A stretch of 64,000 nt of DNA, taken from contig NC_052471.1 of assembly GCF_009730915.1 (NCBI RefSeq), positions 29,236,185-29,300,184 on the forward strand, given 5' to 3'. Below are positions 54,350 through 64,000 of this stretch, piece by piece (the stretch's first letter is position 1; every line of letters begins with the position of its first letter). The position numbers and the translations under genes are program-made. The notes under the pieces are model-generated. The model was not told the DNA's origin and searched no databases. It saw only the letters and a list, made by a program, of their open reading frames with translations. The DNA is from Dioscorea cayenensis subsp. rotundata. Lineage: Eukaryota > Streptophyta > Magnoliopsida > Dioscoreales > Dioscoreaceae.

Positions 54350-54950
54350 TGTTCCCAAAATACCCTTTACTTTTAACGTAATTACGAGATTCGCCCGAAC
54401 ATCACATGCTTTCTGAGGGGGTAGTTTTGGGATTATGCCTAGACCTGTTCTTTTCCTCTAAGTCCCCAAAATACCCTTCCATTTTTAGCGAATTTACAAT
54501 ATTTACTTCGACAGCACGTCTTTTCTGGGGGATATTTTTGGAATTTAACAAATAGATTTGATTTTGTATATCAGATTTAGAAAAGTTGTAATTATTATGT
54601 AATCTTTCGTTAGTATAATAACCGGAGTTACCGAATTACCCTCCATGTTTTAGTGAATTACAAGATTGCCCTTTTAACATGAGTCTTTTTTAGGGGTATT
54701 TTGGGGATTTAGAAAGAATTAACTGCATAGACCAGTGACTAAAGTTGATAATAATTATGGAACTTGTCTGTACTAAAAACTGAAGTTCCAGTAAGACCCT
54801 CTAGTTTACGGAGAATTACGAGATTACCTTAGGCCATATGTCCTTTTTTTAGGGGTATTTTGGGAATTTCAAGTGAGTTGATTAAGTATATTAGGTGTAG
54901 TAAAGTAGTTATTATGCAACCTTTCCATGATAATAAAATGGTTATGTTTG
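54350..54950. repeat. Degenerate tandem repeat upstream of the myosin gene
   Basis: A unit of about 115-165 bp occurs four times, starting near 54350, 54466, 54622 and 54784. Each unit has CCCAAAATACCC-like or GAATTACCCTCC-like sequence, then AGTGAATTACAAGATT-like, then GTCTTTTTTAGGGGTATTTT and TTTGGGAATTT-like. Later copies add TAATTATTATGTAATCTTTC-like segments. The copies are strongly diverged. Confidence 0.6.
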
Positions 54951-55455
54951 CAAATATATCCCTATAAAAATAGGTAACTAGTTTTGATTAGAATAATATA
55001 GAGATATTCACATATATATCCCTGAAAAAATGAATAATTATTTTGAAGTTTCATGAAAAAAAAATTAAAAGTGAAGTTCCCTTAACCATCTACACCTTTA
55101 TTATCTTTTGTTAAATAAATGAATACTTCCTTTTCTATGGGAATGCGAATTTTTAAGGGTTTTATAATTATCAATTAAAAAAATTATTTTTTCTTTTCAC
55201 AAATTTCTAGTAACATTTTATGCTAAAATTTAAAACTTTCCAGCAATTTTTTAGTTATGTGCTAATTTACCGCGTTATGATCCGTCTTATTGAAATAATT
55301 TTAGATTTTAGTATTGTAACATATGGTAAAAAAATTATACGTTATAATTCATCATATTGAAATAATTTTAGATTCTCATACTTTTCTTTTTATTTCATGT
55401 CTAGAGTGGAAGAGTTTTATTGTTCAAGGAAAAGTATATTTTGTTTTCTTCTCTT
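54951..55455. other. AT-rich spacer
   Basis: No gene or recognisable element. The stretches TTATACGTTATAATTCATCA and TTACCGCGTTATGATCCGTC, each followed by TTGAAATAATTTTAGATT, form a short imperfect direct duplication around 55262-55380. Confidence 0.5.
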
Positions 55456-55583
55456 GGGGCTATTTTTCAGTAGGTCACTTAAGTACTTAACTATAGTCTT
55501 ATTTTATTTTGGAAGCCAAAAAGTTACTCATCTTCAATTTTGTTACTTTACTTGTTGTATTTGTTTAATGGAACTCCTCCTAA

Positions 55584-55636
55584 CCAGTACGGCTACCTTG
55601 TTACGACTTCACTCCAGTCACTAGCCCCGCCTTCGG
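55584..55636 (-). rRNA. Fragment of organellar (plastid-type) 16S rRNA gene 3' end
   Basis: The minus strand reads GGGGCTAGTGACTGGAGTGA, then AGTCGTAACAAGGTAGCCGT and ACTGG. This is the strongly conserved region just before the anti-Shine-Dalgarno end of bacterial-type small-subunit rRNA. The CGTACTGG ending fits plastid better than plant mitochondrial 18S, which usually has CGTAGGGG here. Only about 53 bp are present and the anti-Shine-Dalgarno end is missing, so it is a non-functional nuclear insert of organelle DNA. It lies inside the left inverted repeat of the Mutator-like element and has no counterpart in the right repeat. Confidence 0.8.
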
Positions 55637-57384
55637 TCAGAAGATCACTTAAGAGTTTCAAGATCCAAACATCTAATGTACCCATCGAAAAATCTTTATC
55701 AGCTCCCTTGTGACACATCATCCATTCTTGTTAGATGGTCCACGTTATCTAAGTTGTCCACGTCAACATCTTCTTTTGAGAAAACACATTCGCCCTAACT
55801 AGGGTCATCTTCTCCACTATAGAGGGATGGCGCGAGCGAAAATAGCGTGAGCGAGGACAACGAAGGCTTGCATCTATTAACAAGGAAAAGCAAGAGAAGT
55901 TCGGACAAACTTGATGTTGATGAACTGGGAGATTCAACCAGAAGGGGAGGAAGCAGCAACCTACCATAAGTGGATTTTTGGAAACCCTAACCCTCCTACT
56001 CTCACCATGAACTAGTTTTTAAGTCTAAAATGCAAATTGATGTCATGCTAAGTACTATAATCTAGGGATATTGGATTTAGAACATAATTTAGGGTTGAAT
56101 GAATGGTGTTTCAATATAGGGGTTTTATGTATGTCAATTGTGATCCTTATAATTAATGTGTTTCCTTCATAATTATAGATTGAAAAGTAAAAAAAAATTG
56201 ATGTTGTACTTGTTGATTGCTTTTTGTTTTCCAAAAATTAAGTATAAATGCTGATTTGCACATACAGCAAGTCATCAAATTATTTGTCTAAATTAGCATT
56301 CATTTTGATAATATTGAAATTATACATCATGAATTTGGCATGAAAAGATACAATACTCACCACCAAGTTGAGAAGGATTGTAAGTCTTAACCTTTCGTTT
56401 TGGGGGAAAAAAAGTTAAACAACAACTAGTCATGATGTGATAGTAAAGAATCGTTAATTTTTTTTGTAACTTTATTATATTTTCCTTTAAATTGTAACGA
56501 ATCATTATTATTATTTCTTTTTTGTAATTATCCAATATAAAATCTAGTAATAGAAAACCATATAAAATTTCAAAGAAATAATTATGAATAGAAAAACCAA
56601 CTAAATAAGATGCTTATAAAATGAAGAATGACAATAGCTAGTGATGTTGTTTGATCAGACACGATGAAAAAGAATAGTAACTTTATTCAATTCTCCATTA
56701 AATTGTAAAGAATCGTTAATTTTTTTTGTAATTATCCAATATAAAATCTAGTAATATAAAACCATATAAAATTTCATAATAATTATGAATAGAAAAACCA
56801 ACTAAACAAGATGCTTATAAATGAAGAATGACAATAGCTAGTCATGTTCTTTGATCAGACATGATGAAAAAGGACAATCACAAGTTTTGTCCTAATCCCA
56901 ATCCCAATCAATTCAAACAAAATTTAGAGAATGAGCAAACATAATTATAAGACCTTTCTCAATTTCTTTTGTCCATTGTCAATATTCCCTGTGGAATCAT
57001 TTTTCTTGGAAAATAGGCTTGAATTGCCACATGCTCCTGTTTATTGTCAGGAAGAGTTGTTTGATAATAATTATCCATCAAACTATAGCGCTGATTCAAT
57101 TAGGATCATAGTTGAAATTATTATCAATCATATTTTAAGATTTTCTAATTAGCATTGATAAATATGCTTGATACAATTATGATCAATTAGCGTTGATTAT
57201 CTATTAAAAATATTTTAAAATTTTTAGTTTTCATCTTTGTCAAAATTAGATTCACTTAAAATCTCTCTAAATTTTGATGAGAATCATAGGTGAGATTAGA
57301 ATAATTATTCAATACAACAAGGAATGGAAGCTATTTTATATAATATGTTACAATAACACAAAGGCCTTCACATTTTCATTAAGC

Positions 57385-57426
<42 letters not shown>

Positions 57427-58525
57427 CTAACTCTTTAGGACTTTGTTGACATGAGTGTAATCACTAAAATGGACTAATGGAGAGAGCAAATGGCTATAAG
57501 TTATGGTTTCATCATCCCTTATAAGTTATAATTCCAAATCATGCAAAAATAATTTGCCTGGTTTTGCATACATGACATGAATATCATGTTTACATTTTCC
57601 ATACATGGCCCGTTGTGATTCCTAAACACAAGAAAGTATAAGCAATAGGATCTTTGTTAATATGCTTCTTATAAAGTAATTATTGAATTTATCCAAGGGG
57701 CATTTCTTGCTCACAAATCTAAGAATATAAAACATCAACCTTTGGCTTTAGATGAAGCAAAATTATTTTAAAAAAAATAACCTTGGGGGTCTTATTTTGA
57801 TGTTAGAAATATAATATTTTATTGGTGAAAATGCATTCTTTTATTAAGTTTATTCTGCCCATTGTACAGAAAAAAGGCAAAGAAAAACCTATCTAGAATA
57901 AAAAAATAATTTATTAGAAAGATCAGTTTAAACATTGATCTATTTTCAACCTTGCACCAAAAGGAGTATTGATCTTACCCAACTGATTATTAAAGTAGTA
58001 GGATATTACTTTGTGCCCATCAATTTTTTTTTTTTTATTTAGTGTAACCTAGTTAGAGTATATACTGTTTGGATTTACCATAAAGGAAAATTTATGTTGC
58101 TATATTTTCCTTCTATGTTTGCTTGCTTTTCCATCCCATTCTAAACAATTTATATTTCTGAATGTTTTGTTTTTTCTTCTTTAATGACAATTTATGTTGG
58201 CTATGTTTTTCTGCTTTGAGTTGATTTGATGCAATTAGTTTTATGCAAATGGAAAGTTTATATGGGGTCCTTATGAAAGCACATGAAAATTATATCTATT
58301 TTGGTCGCATTAAATAAGATCTTTGTGTGCAACTAGTATACCAATTATAATTGGTATTTATTTGTTATTAGGGTATGCTAAAAGTAGAACATATTTACAC
58401 TACATAAGGACACCAGTCAAAGATCTTTGATGTTGTTCAGATTATGAGAAATTTTTATTTGATGTTTATATTGAATTGTTAGGTTATGTGGCTATAGTTG
58501 ACAAATAGAAAGCAGTAACTTTAGT

Positions 58526-59130
58526 TTGCCTTTCACCTTTTCAATTTTAGTACCCAATGCTGAATTATTCATACTACGTATGGACTATATGGCCAATGCT
58601 ATAAAAGGAATGGCAAGGTATGTGGACTATGTTTGTACAGACCAAGTATCAAAACTTGGACTACTAAGCATCGCCAAAGAGTTTAAATTAGAGATGGAAG
58701 GGTGTAGTATTTGGTGGCTAGATATTTTCAGTGAAAAAAGGCCCTCAAAGAAATAGTAACTAATTTAGATGCTCTATCAATGGCTATATCTGTGAATTCT
58801 AGAAAGGAAGTATGCGTGTGCATTATCCTTACCAATGCTAGTACAAATCAGGGATGAGGTCCTAAAGATAGTAGTGATCAAGCAAGTGGCATTGGTGGTA
58901 TTAATGATCATGGGGATGGCCTTAGTGATCAAAGAGATGCTAGGCAAGGGCCCATGATCCCACTTGAGCCTATGAACAGGAAAAAGGGCAAAAAGACATT
59001 CCTAAGGAGACGGGAGTTGGATGAGGAGAACAGAGATTTCACCAGTAGGAAAATGAGCAAGAAAGGGTCAAAAGGATATGTGGCATATGTGGTGTTGTGG
59101 GTCATAATAGAAGATATCATGGAAATCAAG
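58526..59130 (+). pseudogene. MULE transposase remnant: N-terminal region joined to C-terminal zinc knuckle
   Basis: Plus-strand reading gives MDYMANAIKGMARYVDYVCT, WWLDIFSEKRPSKK and then VTNLDALSMAISVNSRKEVC, resembling the N-terminal region of MuDR-type transposases, with frame changes. About 100 bases later comes a basic tract (MNRKKGKKTFLRRRELDEEN, RKMSKKGSK) and CGICGVVGHNRRYH (59079-59120), a zinc knuckle of CX2CX4HX4H form like the CCHC knuckle at the C-terminus of these transposases. The catalytic middle is missing, as in internally deleted non-autonomous copies. Identification of the N-terminal part is tentative; the zinc knuckle is clearer. Confidence 0.5.
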
Positions 59131-59144
59131 TAAGTGTGTCTATT

Positions 59145-59860
59145 AATGTGTTCATTTTGAGCTAAATGTGAATTAAACATGTATATGTGTTACATGTGTT
59201 AAACATGTATGTGCATTGCATGTATGACAGGGTAACAAGAAAATGCAAGTGGAAATCAAGAAAATTAGTCAATAAATGATGCAGGTGTTGACATCCTAGT
59301 GGCAACAAACCCATAGGTATTGCAGTTATTAAACAACACAATAGTATGTTTCTAATTTTATTATATTTTTAATTAATATCAAAGTGACTTGGGCTCTATT
59401 GAAATGCATAATTAAATGTGAATTATATATGTTTATGCATTGCATGTATGCCATGATAACAATGAAAATGCAAGTGGGTATCAAGAAAGTGTGGCAATTG
59501 ATACGGGACTTCACATCCCAGTGAAAACAATTACCCTGCAAGTGCAGTTATCGAACAACGCCATTCTATGTTTCTGGTTTGATTACATTTTAAATTTACT
59601 TCAACCTGACTAGTGCTCTATTGAAATGTGTAAAGTTGAAGTTTGGGCTAAATGTGAATTAGATATGTATGCCCATGGCATGTATGACAAGGTAACAATG
59701 AAAATGCAAGTGGGTATCAAGAAAGGAAGGCAATTGATGCAAGACTTCACATCCTAGTGGAAACAATTATCCCATAGGTCCATTTATCGAACGAAACAAT
59801 AGTTTGATTACATTTTAAATTTAATTCGAACTAACTTGTGCTCTATTGAAATACTTAAGG
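59145..59860. repeat. Three direct repeats of about 235 bp inside the Mutator-like element
   Basis: Each copy contains GAGCTAAATGTGAATTA-like, GCATTGCATGTATGACA-like, GGTAACAATGAAAATGCAAG, TGGGTATCAAGAAAG, GACTTCACATCCTAGTGGAA, GCAGTTATCGAACAAC and GTTTGATTACATTTTAAATT-like segments, ending with GTGCTCTATTGAAATG. The copies start near 59150, 59390 and 59630. Copies 2 and 3 are more alike than copy 1. No ORF spans them. Confidence 0.7.
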
Positions 59861-60048
59861 TTGATTCTTTAAGCCAATGCAATCAACATGAGGAAGCCAC
59901 ATCACATGAACACATCTTTGAAAAACCTATATCATAAGTGAGTCTTGTATAACTAAAATTTAGTTGAGTCAGTGTTCTAGATTTGATATAAACTAATTTA
60001 TACATTTTTAATTTCTAAGTAATTTCCACACTAGAGTAAACTCTCCAT

Positions 60049-60288
60049 GTGAGGGCAATTTCTGCAAGGGTGACTAGAGTGAGGAAAAAGAAAGTAAACA
60101 CCAAAGGAGGAGACAAAGATACCCATGCACGAGGAACAAAACATGTGCCTGTGAACCATCCTGCCAAAATAGTAGCTGGATGTTTTGGTCATAATGTTGA
60201 AAGACCTCCTGTGTCAAAGCCACAGGTAAAAAGTAAGGATGTTGATGAAAAGAACAAAAAGGAAGGTGTTGCTTCCCCCAGAGGTTAG
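60049..60288 (+). other. Lysine-rich 79-codon open frame in the Mutator-like element, unrecognised
   Basis: The frame gives MRAISARVTRVRKKKVNTKG and ends VDEKNKKEGVASPRG. It is basic and low in hydrophobic residues and matches no family I recognise. It may be the tail of the transposase gene just upstream (basic regions after the zinc knuckle are common) or chance. No promoter or splice evidence. Confidence 0.25.
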
Positions 60289-60625
60289 AGCTTCTAGTGG
60301 TGGAGGTGGCGCACAGGGAAGGCATTCTTGAAAAGATTGCAGTTGTATCCTTCAATAAGTTGTTTTTGGCAATGTTAGCTATCCTTTTCTTTAACTTTGC
60401 TTTCTTATGAAGAAAAACAACTTGAGATTACACTAATATTTGTAAATACTTCCAATTATAAATACTTTTATTTGTGAGCCATTAATCCACTTTCTGTACA
60501 ATTTTTGTTGTTGATGTAAAAATTTCCAGACATGTACTCTTATATTATATATTGAAGGTTTAAGTTGAAGGGTTGTTTTGTGTCGTTATGTGATGCTCAA
60601 AAATTGTTGTAAATTTTTTTATGGA

Positions 60626-60656
<31 letters not shown>

Positions 60657-62208
60657 TAGTGCATTGTGTACTCTCTGCAGTTATCCATTTTTATTATCAT
60701 ATTGAAGGTTTGTTATCATATTGAAGGCATGAGTTGAAGGTTTGTTTTGTTTTGTGTACTTTCTTAAGTTTTCCATTTTTATTCTCCCATGGTTAAGTAC
60801 TATATTTTTCAAATTTCATCACCCGTTGCAGTTATATTTTTTTTGTTTTGACTATTGTTGTATGGCTCTTTACCTTGTGTGTTCATTTAGGATTCTGCTA
60901 TCTTTAACATTAAGGCTAGTGTATAATGTTTTTGACAATCGAATACTAGTATGATATTTGTTATCGATATTAAAGTTGTCAATTACATTTTTTATGCTTG
61001 ATAATTCCTTGCATATCTACTTCATCATGATGTAAGAAAGTATGAATTTGTTGATTAGAACGGGAATTCACTTTAGTGTGAAGCACTTTATGAGTTCTTC
61101 TATCTGTGCTTATTTTACATTGACGCAAGCTTTTTGTTTTCTATATTATGTTTGTAGTTTAGAATTCAATAAACTATTTCATCAATTCAGAGCTAAAATC
61201 TAAGTAGTTATACACATCACCTCATGATGCTTTCCTTTTATAATTTCACCAAAAGGAGTTTGATTTCATAAAAAAAAAACCTTTAGTTAAAACTCAAAGA
61301 AATTCCCACGAGATCAAATTCAAACATACACCAGTTGCTCAATCTGAACAAGAACTAATAATACGGTCTGAGATTAATTCTAACGAGGACTTGTGATCAG
61401 TGAACCAATTTCCATCAAACACAAAGTGCAGGAAAAGGTAGGTTATATATCTTTAGTCCTAGGGCTTCCAAAGAGTATTTGTACTAGAACGTAAGCCCTA
61501 TTTGACATCTCCAGTTAGTTGATCGTATTTCCCCATTTACCCCCAGGGCAACCGAACAAACGCTTTCGCTTTGCTTTCTCTCACCAAGGGTTCATCATCC
61601 ACAAGTAACGCTCCTTGTCTAGGGTAAAGGAGGAGGAAGAAGGAAGCCACTAACTTGGCGTCTTAATGCTAATGTAGACAACTTAGGTAAAGTGCAACAT
61701 CCAACAAGGATGGATGATGTGTCACAAAGAAGCTAATAAGGATTTTTCAGTAGCCATGTCAGCTTTTTAAGTCCTGAAACTCTTGGGCCTGGAAAAATAA
61801 AATTAAAGATGAGTGATCATTTTGATATAAATTGAAATTCTGCTAAAAAATGAAACAAAACTATAGTTAAGCAACGTATTGAAAAATTACCCTCTTATTT
61901 TTTTATTGATAAAAAATAAATCTGTGTTGAGTTGTCATAGCAAAGAAAAATTGATTAAATGTTGAGGCGTGTGACAAAGAGCAAGTTGCAATTAGTGGAC
62001 CACATTACAAATAAAGACTCATTTTATATGATCCTTCCGATCTTGGCAAGCTCATTGCAAGCAATTTTATCTTCTCATGCTTTTTTTGATTTTTCATTTT
62101 AGTGGACCATTTAACACCTAGACTTCAATGAATACATCATCATTTTATTGTAATTCAAATCAAATTATTTTCTTTTATTATCTAGAATTTAAAAAAAAAA
62201 ATTGTAGT

Positions 62209-62304
62209 CCAAATGTATGTTAAGAGTAATGGACTTGACATCCACATCATTCGGGAAACTTATTCGATAAACCTTGTATAGCATTACTCTTAACATACAT
62301 TTGG
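62209..62304. repeat. Perfect 23-bp inverted repeat with 50-nt loop
   Basis: CCAAATGTATGTTAAGAGTA continuing ATG at 62209-62231 is exactly complementary to 62282-62304. The 14-mer CATCCACATCATTC occurs once in the loop and again just after the right arm. The structure could be the remnant of a small fold-back element. Confidence 0.85.
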
Positions 62305-62984
62305 CATCCACATCATTCTTAATTTATCATATAGTTTTGTTTATTTTTTAAAATACAATATATTTTTAATAATATTATTATTTCCACAAATCATCTAAAT
62401 ATTATAGTTATTTTTTTTTAATAAAATGTGGACAAATCACGTCAGAGTAGTGGCGGAACGAGAAGCAAAATAAAAGGGGTGCTCATATAAAAAATTATAA
62501 ATTTTTTTTGAAGTTTTTTCAATTCAAAAAGAAAATATAATTGGATTAATTGAACGACATATTTATTGTAGTTTGGCCGACCCAATTGTTACACAAAAAA
62601 AAAATACATTTATAATTTTTTTAATACAAGAGGGGCCAAACAATAATTTTTTATAAATATTTTCTAAAAATATATATTTAAATAAATATTTTTTAATATA
62701 TATATATATATGTTATATCCTAACTAATAAAAATCACCGGTTTAACCGATCAATATTTGTGATTTTTTTCTAATTTTTATTCTATATAAACTAATTTGTA
62801 ATAAATGAAGGCTAAACAATAATTTTTTGAAAAAAAATTCTTTTATATTATATAAACTAATTTATAAAATATCTAAATAATAAATATTAATTTTGTTGCA
62901 AACACTATTTTTTTAACTATCAGTATTAATTTGTAAAAAAAATAATATTTTTAGAAAAATGAAAATAAAGATCCAATGAATTAA

Positions 62985-62998
62985 TAATAATAATAATA

Positions 62999-63050
<52 letters not shown>
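62985..63050. repeat. Compound microsatellite (TAA)n(AT)n(AG)n
   Basis: A run of TAA units passes into an AT run at about 63000-63022 and an AG run at about 63023-63050. Other AT-dinucleotide runs in the window are at about 32723-32743, 51637-51666, 57391-57424 and 60631-60658. Confidence 0.9.
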
Positions 63051-64000
63051 GTGCTTCCAATTTCCAACTCCCTCCCTGAATCCCTCTAATATGTATATAT
63101 ATATATATATATATAAGACCATACATATTCTGGGGACGTTCACAGAACGTCCCCTGAATTGAAAAAGGTAGAGAGACAGTGAAACAAGAGAGATAAAGGC
63201 ACAAGTAAGTTGCTGAACAGTGTTTATAACAGTGGGAAAATATTGTACTGGGTCCGAACGGGTTTGTATGGTGTCTCTCGGTTGTGTTTTAGTTTATTTT
63301 GCTCTTACACGTAGATTTCAAAATCTACTAATATTCTCAGCAAACTGAACCTCTATATCTAATATTGGTTGGTTGGGGCCTTAATCCCCTCCATTTCCCC
63401 TGATCAGGGTATGCACATATGTAAAATTATTACCTCACACACCGGTGTAAATTGAGGTTCAAACCCTCCTTCTCGGTAAGAACATGAGCACATTACGCAT
63501 AGGATTCGGTGCTAATAAAATAAGAGGTCATTGGTATTTAAATATTATAGTTTATTAAATAATCACATAAATATTTGTAAGAATATATAATTTTTTCCTA
63601 ACAACTTCTTGGTGCATGGCCATTGGGTTCTTTGCATATGGTGTTCACGTACTTAATGGAGAAACGGGATCAAATCTCAATTCATGTAAGTTTAGGACAT
63701 ATATGTGTTGAGATAGTATTTCTACTCTTGTGCACGTTGATTTATCCATGTTTCATTAAAAAAAAAATTTAACTAAAGATTTTTTTTGGCCAATAACCAA
63801 TTTAATTTAACAAAAGTAACTTTTTGATAGAGAATAAAAAAACAAGTAGACTTAATTGAAACATTTGTTAGTCATCCTTTCTTTAGAATTAAATTATATA
63901 CATTAATATGTTGGGTTGTGGACCACACAATATGTAGGGATATAAGGACTTATGTACATAAGTTGTGTAGACGTACACAACTAATGTTTATAATTGTGTA

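Larger units (their letters stand above)
55456..61894. mobile_element. Mutator-like DNA transposon (about 6.4 kb) with long inverted repeats
   Basis: The first and last few hundred bases are inverted copies. The left end has TATTTTTCAGTAGGTCACTT, TACTTAACTATAGT, TTACTCATCTTCAATTTT and AAGAGTTTCAAGATC, then the AATGGATGATGTGTCACAAG region (inverted). The right end, read inverted, has TAATTTTTCAATACGTTGCT, TTAACTATAGT, TCACTCATCTTTAATTTT and AAGAGTTTCAGGACT, and the same GGATGGATGATGTGTCACAA motif. Arms over 200 bp, plus an internal MULE-type zinc-knuckle ORF remnant, support the Mutator-like class. The 9-bp flanks (TTCTTCTCT / TTATTTTTT) are low-complexity and inconclusive. Confidence 0.65.
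61895..64000. other. AT-rich intergenic DNA with a perfect hairpin and microsatellites
   Basis: No gene seen. It holds a 23-bp perfect inverted repeat (62209-62231 and 62282-62304), a hAT-like tip motif AGTGGCGGAACGAG at about 62450 without a found partner, TAA and AT repeats followed by an AG run (62985-63050), and another AT run at about 63091-63114. Open frames of 76-92 codons overlap the microsatellites and are repeat translations (Ser-Leu and Tyr-Ile runs). Confidence 0.6.

Noticed and set aside
55584..55636. Considered as a functional nuclear rRNA gene or sequencing contamination by a bacterium
   Set aside because: Only about 53 bp match, both sides run straight into transposon sequence, and the end sequence fits a plastid source. 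A functional gene is excluded. Contamination is unlikely but needs read-level checking.
62449..62480. AGTGGCGGAACGAG as the tip of another hAT-like element
   Set aside because: The motif resembles the element at 22090, but no matching opposite end or 8-bp duplication was found before the window ends.

Overview
The window is nuclear DNA of a flowering plant. The evidence is plant gene families split by many GT-AG introns (class XI myosin, a PB1-domain Raf-like kinase, a plastid-targeted carbamoyl-phosphate synthase small subunit), AT-rich intergenic DNA, and plant transposon types (Stowaway, Tourist/PIF-Harbinger, Mutator-like, hAT-like, TRIM, L1-type LINE). I cannot name the species. The low GC argues against a grass; a non-grass monocot or a basal eudicot is possible.

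Three host genes, all on the minus strand, look intact. (1) Positions 1-4579: carbamoyl-phosphate synthase small subunit, missing only its last short exon beyond the window edge. (2) 6596-12260: a PB1-Raf-like MAPKKK whose eight coding exons join to 3,687 nt (1,228 aa) in one frame, with a 5'UTR exon near 13.4 kb. (3) 40213-53827: a class XI myosin whose 39 exons join to 4,536 nt (1,511 aa) in one frame, from a lone ATG exon to the DIL-domain tail. The frame closing exactly supports the splice choices in the last two. The genes act separately (pyrimidine/arginine precursor synthesis, signalling, organelle transport) and form no operon or cluster.

The rest is mostly transposons. 13.5-19.1 kb: AT-rich DNA, LTR-like boxes, a 203-bp inverted-repeat MITE and a decayed MULE transposase. 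19.1-20.8 kb: a Tourist-like MITE split by a 1,158-bp solo LTR (TSD GTTAT). 21.2-23.5 kb: a Pack-MULE-like element carrying part of a pyruvate decarboxylase gene, itself interrupted by a 1,054-bp hAT-like element. 26.7-32.8 kb: a degenerate L1-type LINE. 32.8-39.15 kb: a nearly complete PIF/Harbinger element with a Myb/SANT-like ORF and a DDE transposase carrying one 2-nt frameshift. Two myosin introns hold a tandem TRIM retroelement (LTR-int-LTR-int-LTR, TSD GGAAT) and a MULE-type MITE. 55.5-61.9 kb: a 6.4-kb Mutator-like element whose left terminal repeat contains a ~53-bp fragment of an organellar (plastid-type) 16S rRNA gene. The remainder is AT-rich and shows no gene.

I found no wholly new biological system. 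The most unusual structures are the nested gene-capture element at 21-23.5 kb, the three-LTR TRIM in the myosin intron, the near-intact Harbinger, and the rRNA fragment in a transposon terminal repeat.
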